In this document: in pieces, positions 45,861 through 56,879 of the stretch
Numbering within the stretch: the first letter of the stretch is position 1
How the letters are laid out: every line of letters starts with the position of its first letter
Assembly (NCBI GenBank): GCA_035578905.1
Contig: JAQJVL010001203.1
Location: forward strand, 1 to 64,000
Source of the DNA: Stictocephala bisonia
Lineage: Eukaryota > Arthropoda > Insecta > Hemiptera > Membracidae
DNA length: 64,000 bases
Direction: 5' to 3'
Position numbers and translations under genes: made by a program
The notes under the pieces: model-generated
What the model was told of the DNA's origin: nothing
The model's input: the letters and a program-made list of their open reading frames with translations, nothing else
Database searches by the model: none

Positions 45861-46884
45861 AAACATGATCAAATAGGATCTATTGTTGATGAAAGCAAGT
45901 ACTTGCAAAAATTCCTACTCCTCTCTTTGTGTGATGTTGCTGACTAAAATCTGTGATAGGTTGTAACCAACTATGTTATAGTCCAGCCGTTCTAACTTTA
46001 CCTCTGAGGTTTGCGGGCTAAACTGGAAAATCGATATAGGCAACGTCGCATCCAGACTGCCACAGCCCTATAAATTTTACATCTGGTGACTTAGAATTGG
46101 GAATAATGTAGGAAGGTACAAATTTATTTTTTTAGTAGGAATTAAAATCTTTTTAGTGTTTAACTGGGAAGTACGTTTTTTTTACTGATTATAAATGTAA
46201 AAAAACTAAGTCAATCGGTCAATTTTAAATTTTAAAAACTCAGGTACTAGTTGTGATTCATCTAGACCGGAAACAAATTAGCCTTGGGACAGGAAGGAGC
46301 CAAGCTCTCAAGATATACAATGTTGCCATGTTGTGCTCCCCTCAGAGGTAAAGTTAGAACGGCTGGACTATAGTGATATTTTCTTAAACCAGGTTCAGTT
46401 ATTAGTAGAATGGTAGATTCAGCTATTGGCAGTAGATGTATTCCCCTCTGAACATGAGCTTGATGCTTTTATTTATCAGTAGATAATAACTATGAATTAT
46501 GTACAATTTTCTACCTAAATTACTTTTTGAGAAATGCTAATTGGACTCAACAGCTACCAATCAACAAGCTAAGGCTTTCTTATCAACCAGCATCAAACGC
46601 AAGTAATCAGGCTAATTAAATTATGCTAAATTTTATTATATTGTATTTACTTACCGTTACTAGTTTTATTTTGTGATTTCTGGCTTATTCACTGCAAGAG
46701 GTTATCTGTACAACATTGTGGTTGAAGTTACTTGTACAGAGAATGTCAGCTTTTAAATACGCACATTTAGTTTAGACAAGAACCCATGGTATGTAGAGTA
46801 AATAGACTTTATACCGAACAGTGGTAACATTTTGTATGGAAACTGTGTTGTCTGGTAACTTTTGTAATAGAAGGTAACTAAAAT
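45861..46884. other. Intron sequence, no gene seen
   Basis: AT-rich PRDM intron. TCTAACTTTACCTCTGAGG near 45989 recurs as its inverted form CCTCAGAGGTAAAGTTAGAA near 46342-46361, together with GTCCAGCCG / CGGCTGGAC, so a small inverted-repeat element of about 390 bp (45978-46372) is probable. Confidence 0.5.
45978..46372. repeat. MITE-like inverted repeat
   Basis: The outer ends ATAGTCCAGCCGTTCTAAC (about 45978) and GTTAGAACGGCTGGACTAT (about 46354-46372) are exact inverted copies and extend inward through TTTACCTCTGAGG. About 395 bp, noncoding, within a PRDM intron. A TA could be the target duplication. Confidence 0.7.
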
Positions 46885-46902
46885 ATGGCTATTTTGTTTC
46901 AG

Positions 46903-47049
46903 AATCATGACAGCATATATTTTTGCTCAATAAGACCTATATCACGGGGAGAAGAATTGAAGGTGGGCTATAGCCCATATTATGCCAAAAAAATGAGATT
47001 CAATCCATTAACAATTTGTAATAAGGAACCTCAACAAATTTCTAAATTT
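46903..47049 (+). CDS. PRDM-family gene, C-terminal PR-domain exon
   Basis: A 49-codon exon, phase 0 at both ends, with acceptor TTTTGTTTCAG and donor TTT|GTAAGT. It encodes YFCSIRPISRGEELKVGYSP, matching the end of PR domains (the I-x-x-G-x-E-L-x-V-x-Y pattern); PRDM10 has ELKVWY at this place. The usual Trp is Gly here (KVGY). The ORF runs on past the donor, but that part has no similarity. The three exons together give a complete PR domain of about 176 residues. Confidence 0.9.
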
Positions 47050-47265
47050 GTAAGTAAATTTAATGCATTTAATTATATTCACTATTCACACTTTGCATTT
47101 GAAAAGGTCTGTTTATCAACCCTTTCCACTCCAATTACTGGGAACCCAGTTTCCCTATCAGCTCCATTTACTTCTAAGCAAAGATTGCCTACCATATTTG
47201 TTCAGTGGGAAAAACATATTTCTGATAGTTCCAAAAAGCTGATGTATTTTTTCCACTGCCAATAG

Positions 47266-47718
47266 ACCGCTCAAAGTGAAACGCCGGTTTTCTTGAATTT
47301 TTTCGTCAACTTTCGCTGTCAACTCGTCAGTAACGAGTGACGGCCTTCCACTTCGTTCCTCGTCGTGCACACTAGTTCTGCCTTCATTAAATTGTATGCA
47401 CCATTTTCTCACCGATGACTCGTTCATCGCATTGTCACCGTACACTGCCTTAATTTGCCTATAAATTTCTATGCGTCGAACATGCTGCGCATTTCTGAAT
47501 CACCGAATCGCACTACGGACTTCACACTTGGCGGGATTTTCAATTGGTGCCGCCATTTTTAACTTCCACAAGAGACGCAAACATGACCTCACGGCACCGC
47601 TACACAGCTCAAACTGAAGCGGAAGGTTTGGACTAAAGAATAAGCCCACTCCCGCGGTGGTGGGGGAACTGCGCCGTCCGTGATGCGCAATCGTTCTTTA
47701 CTTTCTGGACGACCCTCG
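47266..47718 (-). mobile_element. mariner 5' fragment
   Basis: The minus strand begins at 47718 with CGAGGGTCGTCCAGAAAGTA next to TA, a TIR of the same type as the element at 44767. It then reads through to YGDNAMNESSVRKWCIQF and RTSVHDEERSGRPSLV, the N-terminal helix-turn-helix region of mariner transposases, and TLSGL near 47275. The rest of the transposase and the other TIR are absent. It lies just after the PRDM exon at 46903-47049. Confidence 0.8.
47275..47560 (-). pseudogene. mariner transposase N-terminal fragment
   Basis: The readable ATG-initiated part begins at 47445 (MYGDNAMNESSVRKWCIQF). Upstream degraded codons correspond to the first helices. The region ERSGRPSLVTDELTAKVDEK is the conserved linker before the catalytic domain. 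No DDD catalytic aspartates are encoded. Confidence 0.8.
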
Positions 47719-48059
47719 TACTTGTTATTTTGAGCTAAGAGGAAACTGTCCAGATAGTGAATAATGTAGTCTATGTTACTAGGTAGGTCACTAGGCCTAT
47801 CACGATAGTTGAATGACATTATAACATTTATTATATCAAATAATAGCATAGGCAATATTTACAACACACAAACAATAAACTGCCAGGGTTGGCAGACCTG
47901 GTCTGCAGAAGTTTGACGTGTGTTGTTATGCTCTAATGTTTTTATCATTGTGTAATAACTATTTGAACGTGACATTGTTTTTAATACGTCGGAAGGCTTG
48001 ATCGTGTTTCGGTGGAACTTTTGTATGCTGAGGTATTACTGACAATTGTAAGTAGCTGA

Positions 48060-48330
48060 ATGTGCACTGTCGTGGCTAACCCATCTCAAGCACACGCGCA
48101 ACAGCTGCCACCAACGTCCGTGAGCGGTTCCAGTCTATGCGCAGGCTCTACGCGCCGCTACCAACCCAGCTGGTCGCTGCCCGGCCGCCGAAATATCCCT
48201 GCTGTCACTAATCACTGTCACGAGTAGGCCGTTGTCTGCCTAACCGCTCGCTGCCAGAGTTGCCGATTGCACCTTCAATTTCTTCACCACTACGCTGCTG
48301 CTCGCCTGTCCTGCGATTTTCATTTCTTCA
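48060..48330 (+). promoter_or_regulatory. GC-rich 5' UTR of LINE-F, likely internal promoter
   Basis: CpG- and GC-rich segment (CACACGCGCAACAGC, CTACGCGCCGCTACC) in an otherwise AT-rich region, between the putative element start and ORF1. Position suggests the element's own promoter; no core motif is claimed. Confidence 0.4.
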
Positions 48331-48490
48331 ATGCTGTGATTATTGCTGTGGTTCATCGTTTTGATCTGGGTCTATAATAAAATTGACTTTCTTCTTATCC
48401 TTAATTTTAATATTATTTTGTTGTTTTATTTTTGATGACTAATTTATTGTAATATATATATTTTTTATTCTTGTACAATAATTAGTAAAA

Positions 48491-49289
48491 ATGGTGATGA
48501 TTCGTGGTATGTCAAATGCCCCTATGACTGTTATAGAAGAAATATTTACAGACACAAATAATCTTGACGAGGATACCGAATCTCTTGTAACAAACCTATG
48601 TATGATCTTAAAAAACTTAGAAGCAAATCATCCTCACATCAACTTGTCTGATCTTGTACTAAATATATCCAACCTACTTAAGCGATTGGATGGATCACTG
48701 AGTACTCAATCTCATTCCGAAGTTGTAATCAAAGAACTTCAAGGTAATATTTTAACTCTTCGAGTCCAGACTCGAAAAAGAAAAACAACGGAGGCGATCT
48801 GATTTAAATGAATCCTTTAACGATCTAGACGTTATCCGAGAGGAAAAGGACCTTATTATTAAGGAAAATAGCGCCATGTCTTCTAGATTAACTAGTGTTA
48901 AGACCAACCTAGAGAATTTAACTCATGAATGTTTGTCATTAAAATCTTTGATCACTGATAGGGATAGGGCTATTGAAAAGCAGAAATCAGATTTAAATGC
49001 TTCTAATTTGAAAAACTCAGAACTAATAGGGATTGTAACGGAGCTTAGGTCTTCCATTGCTGAGGTTGAAAATAAATCCTGGATGAATAGTAGATGGATT
49101 GAGGACTCTATTCTTGATACCTACTTTCAATCTTTTGAGAAAAATAACAAGGACAGCTTATCTAAAGTTGTATTTTTAGGGCCTACAATAACTCAGCTTA
49201 TAAAGCATGGCAGTTATACTAACGTGAATGCCCCTCTCAATGAGTTAAACTTCTTCAGTTCAGATTATGCATTAATATCAACCCTCTAG
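48491..49289 (+). pseudogene. LINE-F ORF1, coiled coil and start of the ULP1 domain (frameshifted)
   Basis: ATG 48491 opens a frame to 48802. After a frameshift near 48790 the reading continues in another frame (DLNESFNDLDVIREEKDL, then MSSRLTSVKTNLENL) to 49289. Residues are heptad-rich and charged, a coiled coil. The last part, KSWMNSRWIEDSILDTYF and VVFLGPTITQLIK, is the N-terminal end of a ULP1-type protease: the conserved W-L/M-x-D/S..I start. A second frameshift at about 49280 leads into the catalytic half. Confidence 0.75.
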
Positions 49290-50104
49290 TTTTTAAGTCA
49301 GATACTGGTTCGCATTGGACCCTATTGTTTGTTGATATTATTAGTCAGAAATTGTATCACTTGGACTCACTCCACGGTAGTAACATGCCTGCTGCAAAAA
49401 TAGTATTGGGTAATCTTGGGTTCGAGGAGAGTAGCTTAAGTGAGTTGAGTTGCACTCAACAAAATAATGTGTATGAGTGTGGCTTAAGTGTATTGGTGAA
49501 CACAAAGTTCATTAATGAGGGGTTTTGCAAAAGAAAGGCACCAGGCGCCATTTCTTTCCCTGACTGGTATAGGCTTTTTACGGAGAAGACAAGTAATCTG
49601 TCACTCGAAGAATCAACTAAATCAGTTTTGATCGAGGCAAACATAAATGAAAAATCTCAAGCAATTAACGATAGCGACAAATGGTCGATTGTGAAACGAA
49701 ATCGGACAAAAAAGTCTAAAAATAAAATTAATAAAATGCCATCCATCCCCACTGTTGAGATTAGGAATAAATACAGAGAACTTGCGTCGTGTGACTCGGA
49801 GGTTGTCCATGGCACTGGATCTGTGAGAAGTGTCTCTGGAGTGTGGAAGACGAGCCTACAGAAGAATGCCACGACTCATAATAATATTGAGAGGTGTAAG
49901 AAGTCGAAGAAGGTGGACAGTGATTTGAAACGGCTGTCTGTCCGTAGGATAGCAAATTATAATAAAGAACAACTTTGTCCTAATTTAAACTTTGCTAAGG
50001 ATTCTGCAGTCATGGACAGTCATCTTGGCCAAAGCAAAACATTAAATAGTGTAAATAGTAATATAGATTGTGTACATAAAGGTGTAACAGGTCCACCAAA
50101 TTGA
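49280..50104 (+). pseudogene. LINE-F ORF1, ULP1-like cysteine protease catalytic half
   Basis: An open frame reads INPLVFKSDTGSHWTLLFVD, then LYHLDSLHGSN, then SCTQQNNVYECGLSVLVNT. Candidate triad: His (codon 49313-49315, HWTL), Asp (49364-49366, LDSL) and Cys (49478-49480, ECG), with the oxyanion Gln at 49460-49462. The His-to-Asp distance is 17 residues and Gln-to-Cys is 6, as in yeast Ulp1 (H514, D531, Q574, C580). ULP1/C48 enzymes cleave SUMO-type conjugates. A lysine/serine-rich tail follows to a stop at 50104. The upstream frameshift prevents a full protein from this copy. Confidence 0.75.
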
Positions 50105-50143
50105 TAGATGAATTAATTAATTTAAATAGATAATAAATTATTA

Positions 50144-51640
50144 CGTAAAAGAAAGGGATATATTTAATGGGAATAAACCACGAAGGTTCAAATAATATTA
50201 GAGAATTGCTGCAAGTCAGATAGGAAAACAAACAGAAACATCTGGAATAAACAAAATACAATCTTCCTTTGTCACAAAGGAAGAAATGGGTGTGGTTTTT
50301 TCTGAGAAGTATAATCATAAACATGTGGAAATGCCTGAGACACAACAGTCAACAAAAGATAAGACAAAATAGCGTGCGACAAGAGTCAACAGGTCGGTTG
50401 GAACTTTCCATCGTCCCCACCCCGGATCCAAGTAAATTAAACGACTAAGAGGACGAGTCCAAAGGGTAACCAAAAAGGGGAGTCACGATGTAACAAAACG
50501 AATAGACTAGTCCAAAGGACTTAGTTAAATCATAATCCGCCCAACAGGGGCAGCACCTCCTGAAGATGAGTCAGTTGGAGTAACGAAAATTGAAAACACA
50601 GAGGGGCAAGAAGACATGCGATTGGCTAATGAAATAAAGGGGGGAGGAGCGCGTGCATTTTTGAAAACGTATGACATGAGAGGCCAACGCCAAGGGTCTC
50701 GCTCATTCTTTCGCTAACAGTCCTTTAAGTAACTTTGGAGAGGTCCACTGGACTTCAACGCGTTACTTAATTTTTTCAAAATTAATTAGTTAAATTTAGT
50801 AAATCATTTTAAATATTAGTAGTGAGTTTAATATTAAAAGATTTTTATATATTATCATTTCAAATAAATTAATATAAAAACAAATTTGTTTGTATCGTGT
50901 TCTACAAGAACTTCATTGTTTCCAGATAAGTCACAGTTAAAAAATATTATTAAAAATTTTGTCTTGTAAAACAAGTTGAAATAATAATAACACTTCATGT
51001 TATAATTAAATAATGATTTTATTCTTTTTTGAAAACATGTGATTAAAGTAATATTGTGAAAGCTTAACTGTCTTGATTTATTGCATCATACAGTCTTACC
51101 AATTTACCTAACAGACCCTGAGAATTGTAAAAGAGAATCATGTTCTAAATAAAAAGATTTTTTTTTATTATTTAATTAGTATATTAAGAGAGATAGGACA
51201 TCAGCAAACTTACCTTAAAAGACAAGTTCACTAACATCAGAGTAGTAGTCACAAACACAAAATACACAAAAGCTCACAAATTTTCAACACCACTGGCATT
51301 TTCTTCAGGTGAGTAGAGGGAGAGAGAGAGACACCTTCAGGTGAGTGTCTCTCTCTCTCCCTCTACTCACCTGAAGAAAATGCCAGTGGTGTTGAAAATT
51401 TGTGAGCTTTTGTGTATTTTGTGTTTGTGACTACTACTCTGATGTTAGTGAACTTGTCTTTTAAGGTAAGTTTGCTGATGTCCTATCTCTCTTAATATAC
51501 TAATTCCTGGCCTAGTGCCCTTTAACCTAACCTTTTTATTATTTAAAAGAATAAGAGTATAAAGTATAATTAAATTAAGCTAAAAACCTCATAAAGGTTG
51601 CAAATTATAGATTGTTATCCAAAGTGATAACAAATTATTA
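50144..51640. mobile_element. 1.5-kb insertion within LINE-F
   Basis: A 15-bp direct repeat with one mismatch, GATAATAAATTATTA (50129-50143) and GATAACAAATTATTA (51626-51640), brackets 1.48 kb that separates the ULP1 and SGNH parts of ORF1. A long target duplication fits retroposition. The insert is noncoding: AT-rich with a GC-richer piece (50380-50760) and the palindrome at 51174-51505. Identity of the element is unknown. Confidence 0.6.
51174..51505. repeat. 332-bp near-perfect palindrome
   Basis: The arms 51174-51334 and 51345-51505 (161 bp each) appear fully complementary by direct reading, with a 10-base loop CTTCAGGTGA. The arms begin AATTAGTATATTAAGAG and contain CACCACTGGCATTTTCTTCAG and a GA repeat. 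It could extrude as a cruciform or give a long hairpin RNA, or it could be a chimeric-read artefact. Confidence 0.9.
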
Positions 51641-51769
51641 AGAGTGATCATTCTAATTTCATTAACTTTATTAAATTAATTGATAAATCAAATAAGTGTA
51701 ACGGCTTAAAGAAACAATGTTACAAAGGAAATAGTCCTGATTCTGTAAATAGTAGCAATAATCATGCAT

Positions 51770-52472
51770 CTGCCTTAAAAGGTTGCCTTGTTATTGGGGA
51801 TTCATTACTAAAATTTTCTGGTAAACAATGTCTCTATAATGGAGCTACTGTTGATACGAATCCTGGTGCAAAAACTGTAAATATAAAGAAAAAGCTCAAG
51901 GAGTATGAGCAAGTCCAACCACCGGTTATCTATATTCATGTCGGTACAAATGATGTGGTTTTGGGTTATAATGGGGGCCTGGGTATGACGGTGGTTTTGG
52001 CAAGAAAGAAGTTTTGCACAGTATGGCAGATCTATTATATACTTGTAAGACTAAATTTCCTAGTTCTAGGATAATTTTAAATAGCATATTAAGACGTCTG
52101 GATATTAACGACATAGCTTTATATTACCTCAGTGAGCAGTTGTATTTAATGTGCAACAACTTTAATGTTGAATTTATTGATCTGTGCAATTGTATACGCA
52201 GGTACCATCTTACGAAAGATGGAAGGCACTTAAACAGAAGTGGCAGCTTTAAATTGGGTCACATTATGCTATCCACGTTGCTAAAACATACTTCGCAACT
52301 CCCATCATGCGATTCAGAGGTGCCTCACCACACTAGTGATGTCGTCCAACCCTTTCCTGCCACACCTATTCCTTTTGAGTGTTCCCATGAGCCTTCTCCT
52401 GTGCTCTCCCGAGACCCTCCTTCTCCTTCTTCGGGAAACGGGACGCGCAGGGTACCCAGTACGGTAACCTAA
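51770..52472 (+). pseudogene. LINE-F ORF1, SGNH hydrolase part (frameshifted)
   Basis: Reads GCLVIGDSLLKFSG (block I, G-D-S), then YIHVGTNDVVLGY (block III, G-x-N-D). After a frameshift near 51985 it reads SMADLLYTCKTKFPSSRIIL, then RYHLTKDGRHLNRSG (block V, D-x-x-H) and a Pro/Ser-rich tail to 52472. All three catalytic blocks are present, unlike LINE-A where the block V Asp is changed. The stop at 52472 overlaps the start of the ORF2 frame by a few codons. Confidence 0.8.
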
Positions 52473-53320
52473 CCCTTGTTAGACTACTACATCAAAATGT
52501 TCAGGGTATTATGCCTAAATTGACTCAGGTAGAGGTTATGGTGGATATGCTCTCGCCCCAGATCCTTTGTTTCTCAGAACATTTTTTGAGAGAATCTGAA
52601 ATGAATGTTTTTGTTCTGTCTGGGTTCAGAGTTGTGTCCAGTTATTGTCGGTCCGTTAAGGGGCGGGGTGGTGTGTGTATCTTAGTCCAAGAGGGCCTGA
52701 AACATTGTCATGCTGTTGACGTTTCGAGATTTTGCACGGAGGGTTCTTGTGAGCTCGCTTGTATAACAGTAGATTTAAGTGGTTCTCAATGTTTGGTTCT
52801 CTCTATTTACAGACCTCCACTTTCTGATGTTAGTAATATTGAATTGTTTTTTAAATCTTTAACTGATTGTCTTGACTTAATTTTGAAATACCGTTTTAAA
52901 GTTCTTATCGCTGTTGATTTCAATATTGATATGTGTTCTGGAAATGAAACTGCTAACCGGCTGTCTAACCTCATGACTTCTTTTGGGCTTAGAGATACTA
53001 TAAAATCGTATACCAGGGAGTTTAATGGATCTACGTCACTAATTGACAACATCTTTACAAACATCAATCCAAGCGAACTGGTCACTCAAGTTGTCATAAC
53101 AGCAGTTTCTGATCACCATGCCCAAGTGGGAGATCTTAGGGTCAATTTGTCTCCCATGACAAATATTCCTAAGTTCAAACTTAAACGTCACATTACATGT
53201 AACAGTATCCAAATGTTAAAAAACTTGTTAGCGAATGAAATGTGGGATAGTTTATTTAGTACACAGGATGTAAACTCCCAAGTTTTTACTTTTCCTTTCT
53301 ACTTTTTTGTATTGTCTTAA
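52455..53320 (+). CDS. LINE-F ORF2, endonuclease domain
   Basis: The first ATG is at 52511, but the frame is open upstream (LVRLLHQNVQGIMPKL) and includes the catalytic-Asn block LLHQNVQG, so the true start is upstream or by reinitiation after ORF1. Motifs: CFSEHFLRE (Glu block), GRGGVCILV, SIYRPPLSD, VLIAVDFNID, SLIDNIFTN and the terminal VSDHHAQVG. APE-type endonuclease for target nicking. The frame is lost near 53290 by one indel, after which the RT frame continues. Confidence 0.85.
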
Positions 53321-55394
53321 CATAGTTGCTCCTATAAAAAAGTTAAAATACAAAGAGACCAAATCTTTTACTAAGGTATTTTTCAATAAAGATTTGCTTC
53401 AGCTCCAAGAGAAAGTCCTCACTATGTATTCTTTGACTAAACACCTTGGATCTGGACACCCCTTACGAAAGTCTTACCATGATCTTAAGAAACAGTTTCG
53501 GACCAAAGTTCACTCTGCCAAGTCTGGATTAGTTTTTAAACACATCGCAAGGGCTCATAACAAAAGCAGGGCTGTTTGTGACATCATTAAGGACATTCAG
53601 CCCAATGAGAAATTTAAGTCTTTCACCAATTACTCCATAAAGAACGAGAGTGGTTCCTTAGTGGATGATCCAGCTGAAATTTCATGTCTGTTCAATACTT
53701 TTTTCACTCAGACAAGTGAAAGACTTGGAAGCGGTTCTTTGGGTATTGACAACCCTCAACGTGTGTGCCACGCTGTGCGGACAGTTGTACCATCGCTTTT
53801 TCTGTGGCCAACCGATACTCGGGAAGTAATCGCAGTAGTAAAATCCTTAAAGCCAAGCCACACATCAGGAACAGATGGCATGTCTTCTAGTCTTCTTAAA
53901 GATGTAGTTGAGCAGTTGGCTTTGCCCTTGGCCCACATTGCGAATGCTACCTTCGAAAGTGGCGTTTTTCCAGGTATTCTAAAGCAAGCTGTAGTTAAAC
54001 CATTATTTAAAAAGGGAAGCCCATGTGACATTGAAAACTATAGGCCTATATCCATCCTATCAACGTTTTCCAAAGTCTTGGAAAAGCTATTCCTCATTCG
54101 TTTATTATCATTCCTATCGAAAAATAATATCATTTTCGAAAAACAATTTGGCTTTAGACGAGGATTCTCAACAGTTGATGCCGTGTTTGACTTCATCAAA
54201 AATGTTTCTTTAGCTTTAGATGAACGTCAGCATTCGTTTGGTGTATTCTTGGATCTCCAAAAGGCATTCGACGTTGTCAATCATGAGCTCTTATTGTTTA
54301 AACGACATAACCTTGGAATAAGGGGAGCTGCATTCGACTGGATTTCTTCATTTTTAAAAGGCCGTAGCCAGGTGGTTGAAATTCCCTTTGTTGACGACTC
54401 CGGTTGCTTAAGTCATCGAGTATCCTCTGTAGAAACAGTGAAGTCAGGGGTACCCCAAGGCTCTAATCTTGGCCCAGTCTTGTTTCTGTTATTTATTAAT
54501 GACATCTCGTCAAGTGTAAACGGAGGGAATTTATGTCTATTTGCTGACGACACATCCATCAATATGTCACATAAAAATAGGGAAACTCTGGAATGCGATA
54601 TTTTTGTACAAGGTAGTTGTCTTCTTCAATGGCTGGAAGAAAATCGCCTTACCGTGAACACTGCAAAGACAACATTTCTCGATTTTAGAATTCGAGCACC
54701 TATGAAAGGTGTTAGTGGAAGCTCGTCCCTCCTTTTAGGTGATTTCGTTATTAGCCCGTCACAATGTACAAACTTCTTGGGTGTCGTTCTGGACTCAAGG
54801 TTGAACTTTCATCTTCACATGGACAAAGTTTGTGGCAAATTGTGCAGTGGTATCTTTTTACTGCGTAGACTTTCCCGTTTTTCCAGTACTGAAGTTCTTC
54901 TGGCCTGCTATTATGGATGCATATTTCCACATCTTACTTATGGACTTCCAATTTGGGGCTCTGAAAACACCAGGACATTGTACATCTTCCGTTTACAGAA
55001 GAAATGTCTGAGGATTGTTTTGGGATTGGCAAGGAATCAATCATGCAGGGGGCTGTTCCGTGTAAACAATTTACTTACATTTCCAAGCCTGTACATACTT
55101 GAGACCTTAACCTTTACTAAAAAAAACATGCATATTTTTACCACCAAATCACCTGTACAACATAATTTCCGAAAATCCAGCCGTCTACCCTTTACAAAGC
55201 ACCGAACATAATTTTTTGAGAGCCAGTTATATTATTCTGCAATTAAATTATTTAACAGCCTCCCTCTGGAATTGAGAGCAGTAACCGTAGTTAGTAAGTT
55301 TAGGTTAAGACTAAAATGTTTCCTGATTGAAAAGGAATTTTACTCTGTAAGTGAATACTTGATGTCTAAGTATGATAAACATAGCTCTAATTAG
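53307..55394 (+). pseudogene. LINE-F ORF2, reverse transcriptase, one internal stop
   Basis: Nearly 700 codons in one frame with a single TAA at 55209-55211; reading resumes as SQLYYSAIKLFNSLPLELRA and stops at 55394. RT blocks in order: YRPISILSTFSKVLEK, FEKQFGFRRGFSTVDA, GVFLDLQKAFDVVNHE, KSGVPQGSNLGPVLFL and the catalytic FADD near 54540. The thumb follows with WLEENRLTVNTAKT, FLGVVLDSRLNFHLHM and GCIFPHLTYGLPIWG. One frameshift joins it to the endonuclease. Only two lesions break ORF2. Confidence 0.9.
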
Positions 55395-55512
55395 GTTTAA
55401 GCCCTCACAATTTTAACCTTTGTTTTATTGTATTTATATTGACCATTGTTATGCAATATACTATTGTTAATTGACAAATAAACGATTTGAATTTGAATAT
55501 GAATAAACAATA

Positions 55513-56879
55513 CATAACCTAAAACAATTAAAACAAACCTATTTCAATTACTAACAATGTCAACAAAAAACTAATGCCACGTCTACTAGCTCGAAGCACC
55601 TGACACACGGATTCAGAGAGATAGTCGGAAATCTCAGCTGTTTGACCGGTGATGTTCTTTTATCATAATGTTGTGTTATTTAATTATCATATTGTAATGC
55701 ATCAAAGTTACAAAAAGTAAAGTTTGACGCTTTTAGAACACAATGTAATAATATTTATATAAAATGAAACCATTTCAAGAAAAGATGTTTTGACCGATGA
55801 ATATCGACGATTGCCATCACATGAACAACTTTTGACCATCGAAAATCGATGTTTGCCAGTTCAAGGGTTAAGGCCAGAAGTTAAAATTTAGTATTTTTTT
55901 TCAAATGCCACTTACCATTATTTATTTTCAGTTTGAAATTTTTCAGAAAATTAACTTATTATTATACATTTCAAACTAAAACCTTAGTTTTTTCTGCTTT
56001 CTGGTATATGACTACCGTAAGGAGAAACAAAAAAAATTGTGTAAATAAATTAAAAATATAAATAAACACATACACAGTGAGCATATGCATATGAACAAAA
56101 CATGCAAAACTTATTTTGAAAACGTTATGTACATGAATGTAATAAAAAATTAAATTAGTAATAATCAGATAATAATTAATTATGGCAATATAGTTGAAAA
56201 AAGGAACGGTAATCTAGTTAAGGAGTCTGAATCAGCCTGTGATACATATATTTAATGAATATTATTAAAATGTTGTAGAAATTCACATCCTCCCGGCACA
56301 ACTAAAATCAAACTATCAAATAAATGTAAATAGTTGTAAAAATATGCCGACTAACAATTTAAAATTCATTCTGAAAAAATGAAAATCTATCTTACTAAAT
56401 GAAATGGACAAGGTGATTTCATCTTTCAATAACAAGTATCACAGAGAAAAAGATACAGAGGTGGCTCTCTTAAGGTAGCAGCAAACATCTCAGTGGCAAT
56501 TATAGGTAGATCACAACTGATGTACGTTTTTATACATCTGTAGTAATAATTAATATTTTAATCCTTGAGGATTTGGGGGTAATAAAGGAGGGACTGACTA
56601 GGTAACGGCCATGTCATCGCATGGCAAAGTGGAGGCATTGCTACTTGACACACACTGAGCACACTATTGAATGCAACCTATGTTTCCTTTTCCTCTATGC
56701 AAGTATTTGTTTGGTAAAATGATGTTCCTTTGCTAAAAATAAAATATGAAAAAATACAATCAAGCAGCTACCTACACATTAGGTGAATTCATCGTTATGT
56801 TTGGAACTTTCCCTAGTATTTTTAAAATATCCAAAATGAAAACATTTCTTAAAAAATGTTAATCCTCAATATATTTAGG
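55513..56879. other. No gene seen
   Basis: AT-rich PRDM intron sequence after LINE-F; ATATCGACGATTGCC and AAAATCGATGTTTGCCAG near 55801 and 55839 form a short degenerate repeat. Nothing else supported. Confidence 0.35.

Larger units (their letters stand above)
47878..55504 (+). mobile_element. LINE-F: non-LTR retrotransposon with ULP1-protease ORF1
   Basis: Possible 8-bp target duplication AAACAATA at 47870-47877 and 55505-55512. Layout: a GC-rich 5' UTR (about 48060-48330), ORF1 (48491 to 52472, broken; coiled coil, ULP1-like protease, SGNH hydrolase) interrupted by an insertion (50144-51640), ORF2 (about 52455-55394; endonuclease and RT), and a 3' end AATAAACGATTTGAATTTGA. Both the ORF1 hydrolase and the ORF2 motifs place it with the CR1/L2-like group. 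Few lesions in ORF2 suggest a fairly young copy. Confidence 0.8.

Noticed and set aside
47050..47265. Continuation of the ORF beyond the PRDM exon
   Set aside because: A strong GTAAGT donor stands at 47050, and the residues after it have no PR-domain similarity.
50010..50345. 111-codon minus-strand ORF with hydrophobic stretches
   Set aside because: Spans the end of the ULP1 ORF and the insertion border; hydrophobicity follows from AT-rich antisense sequence.
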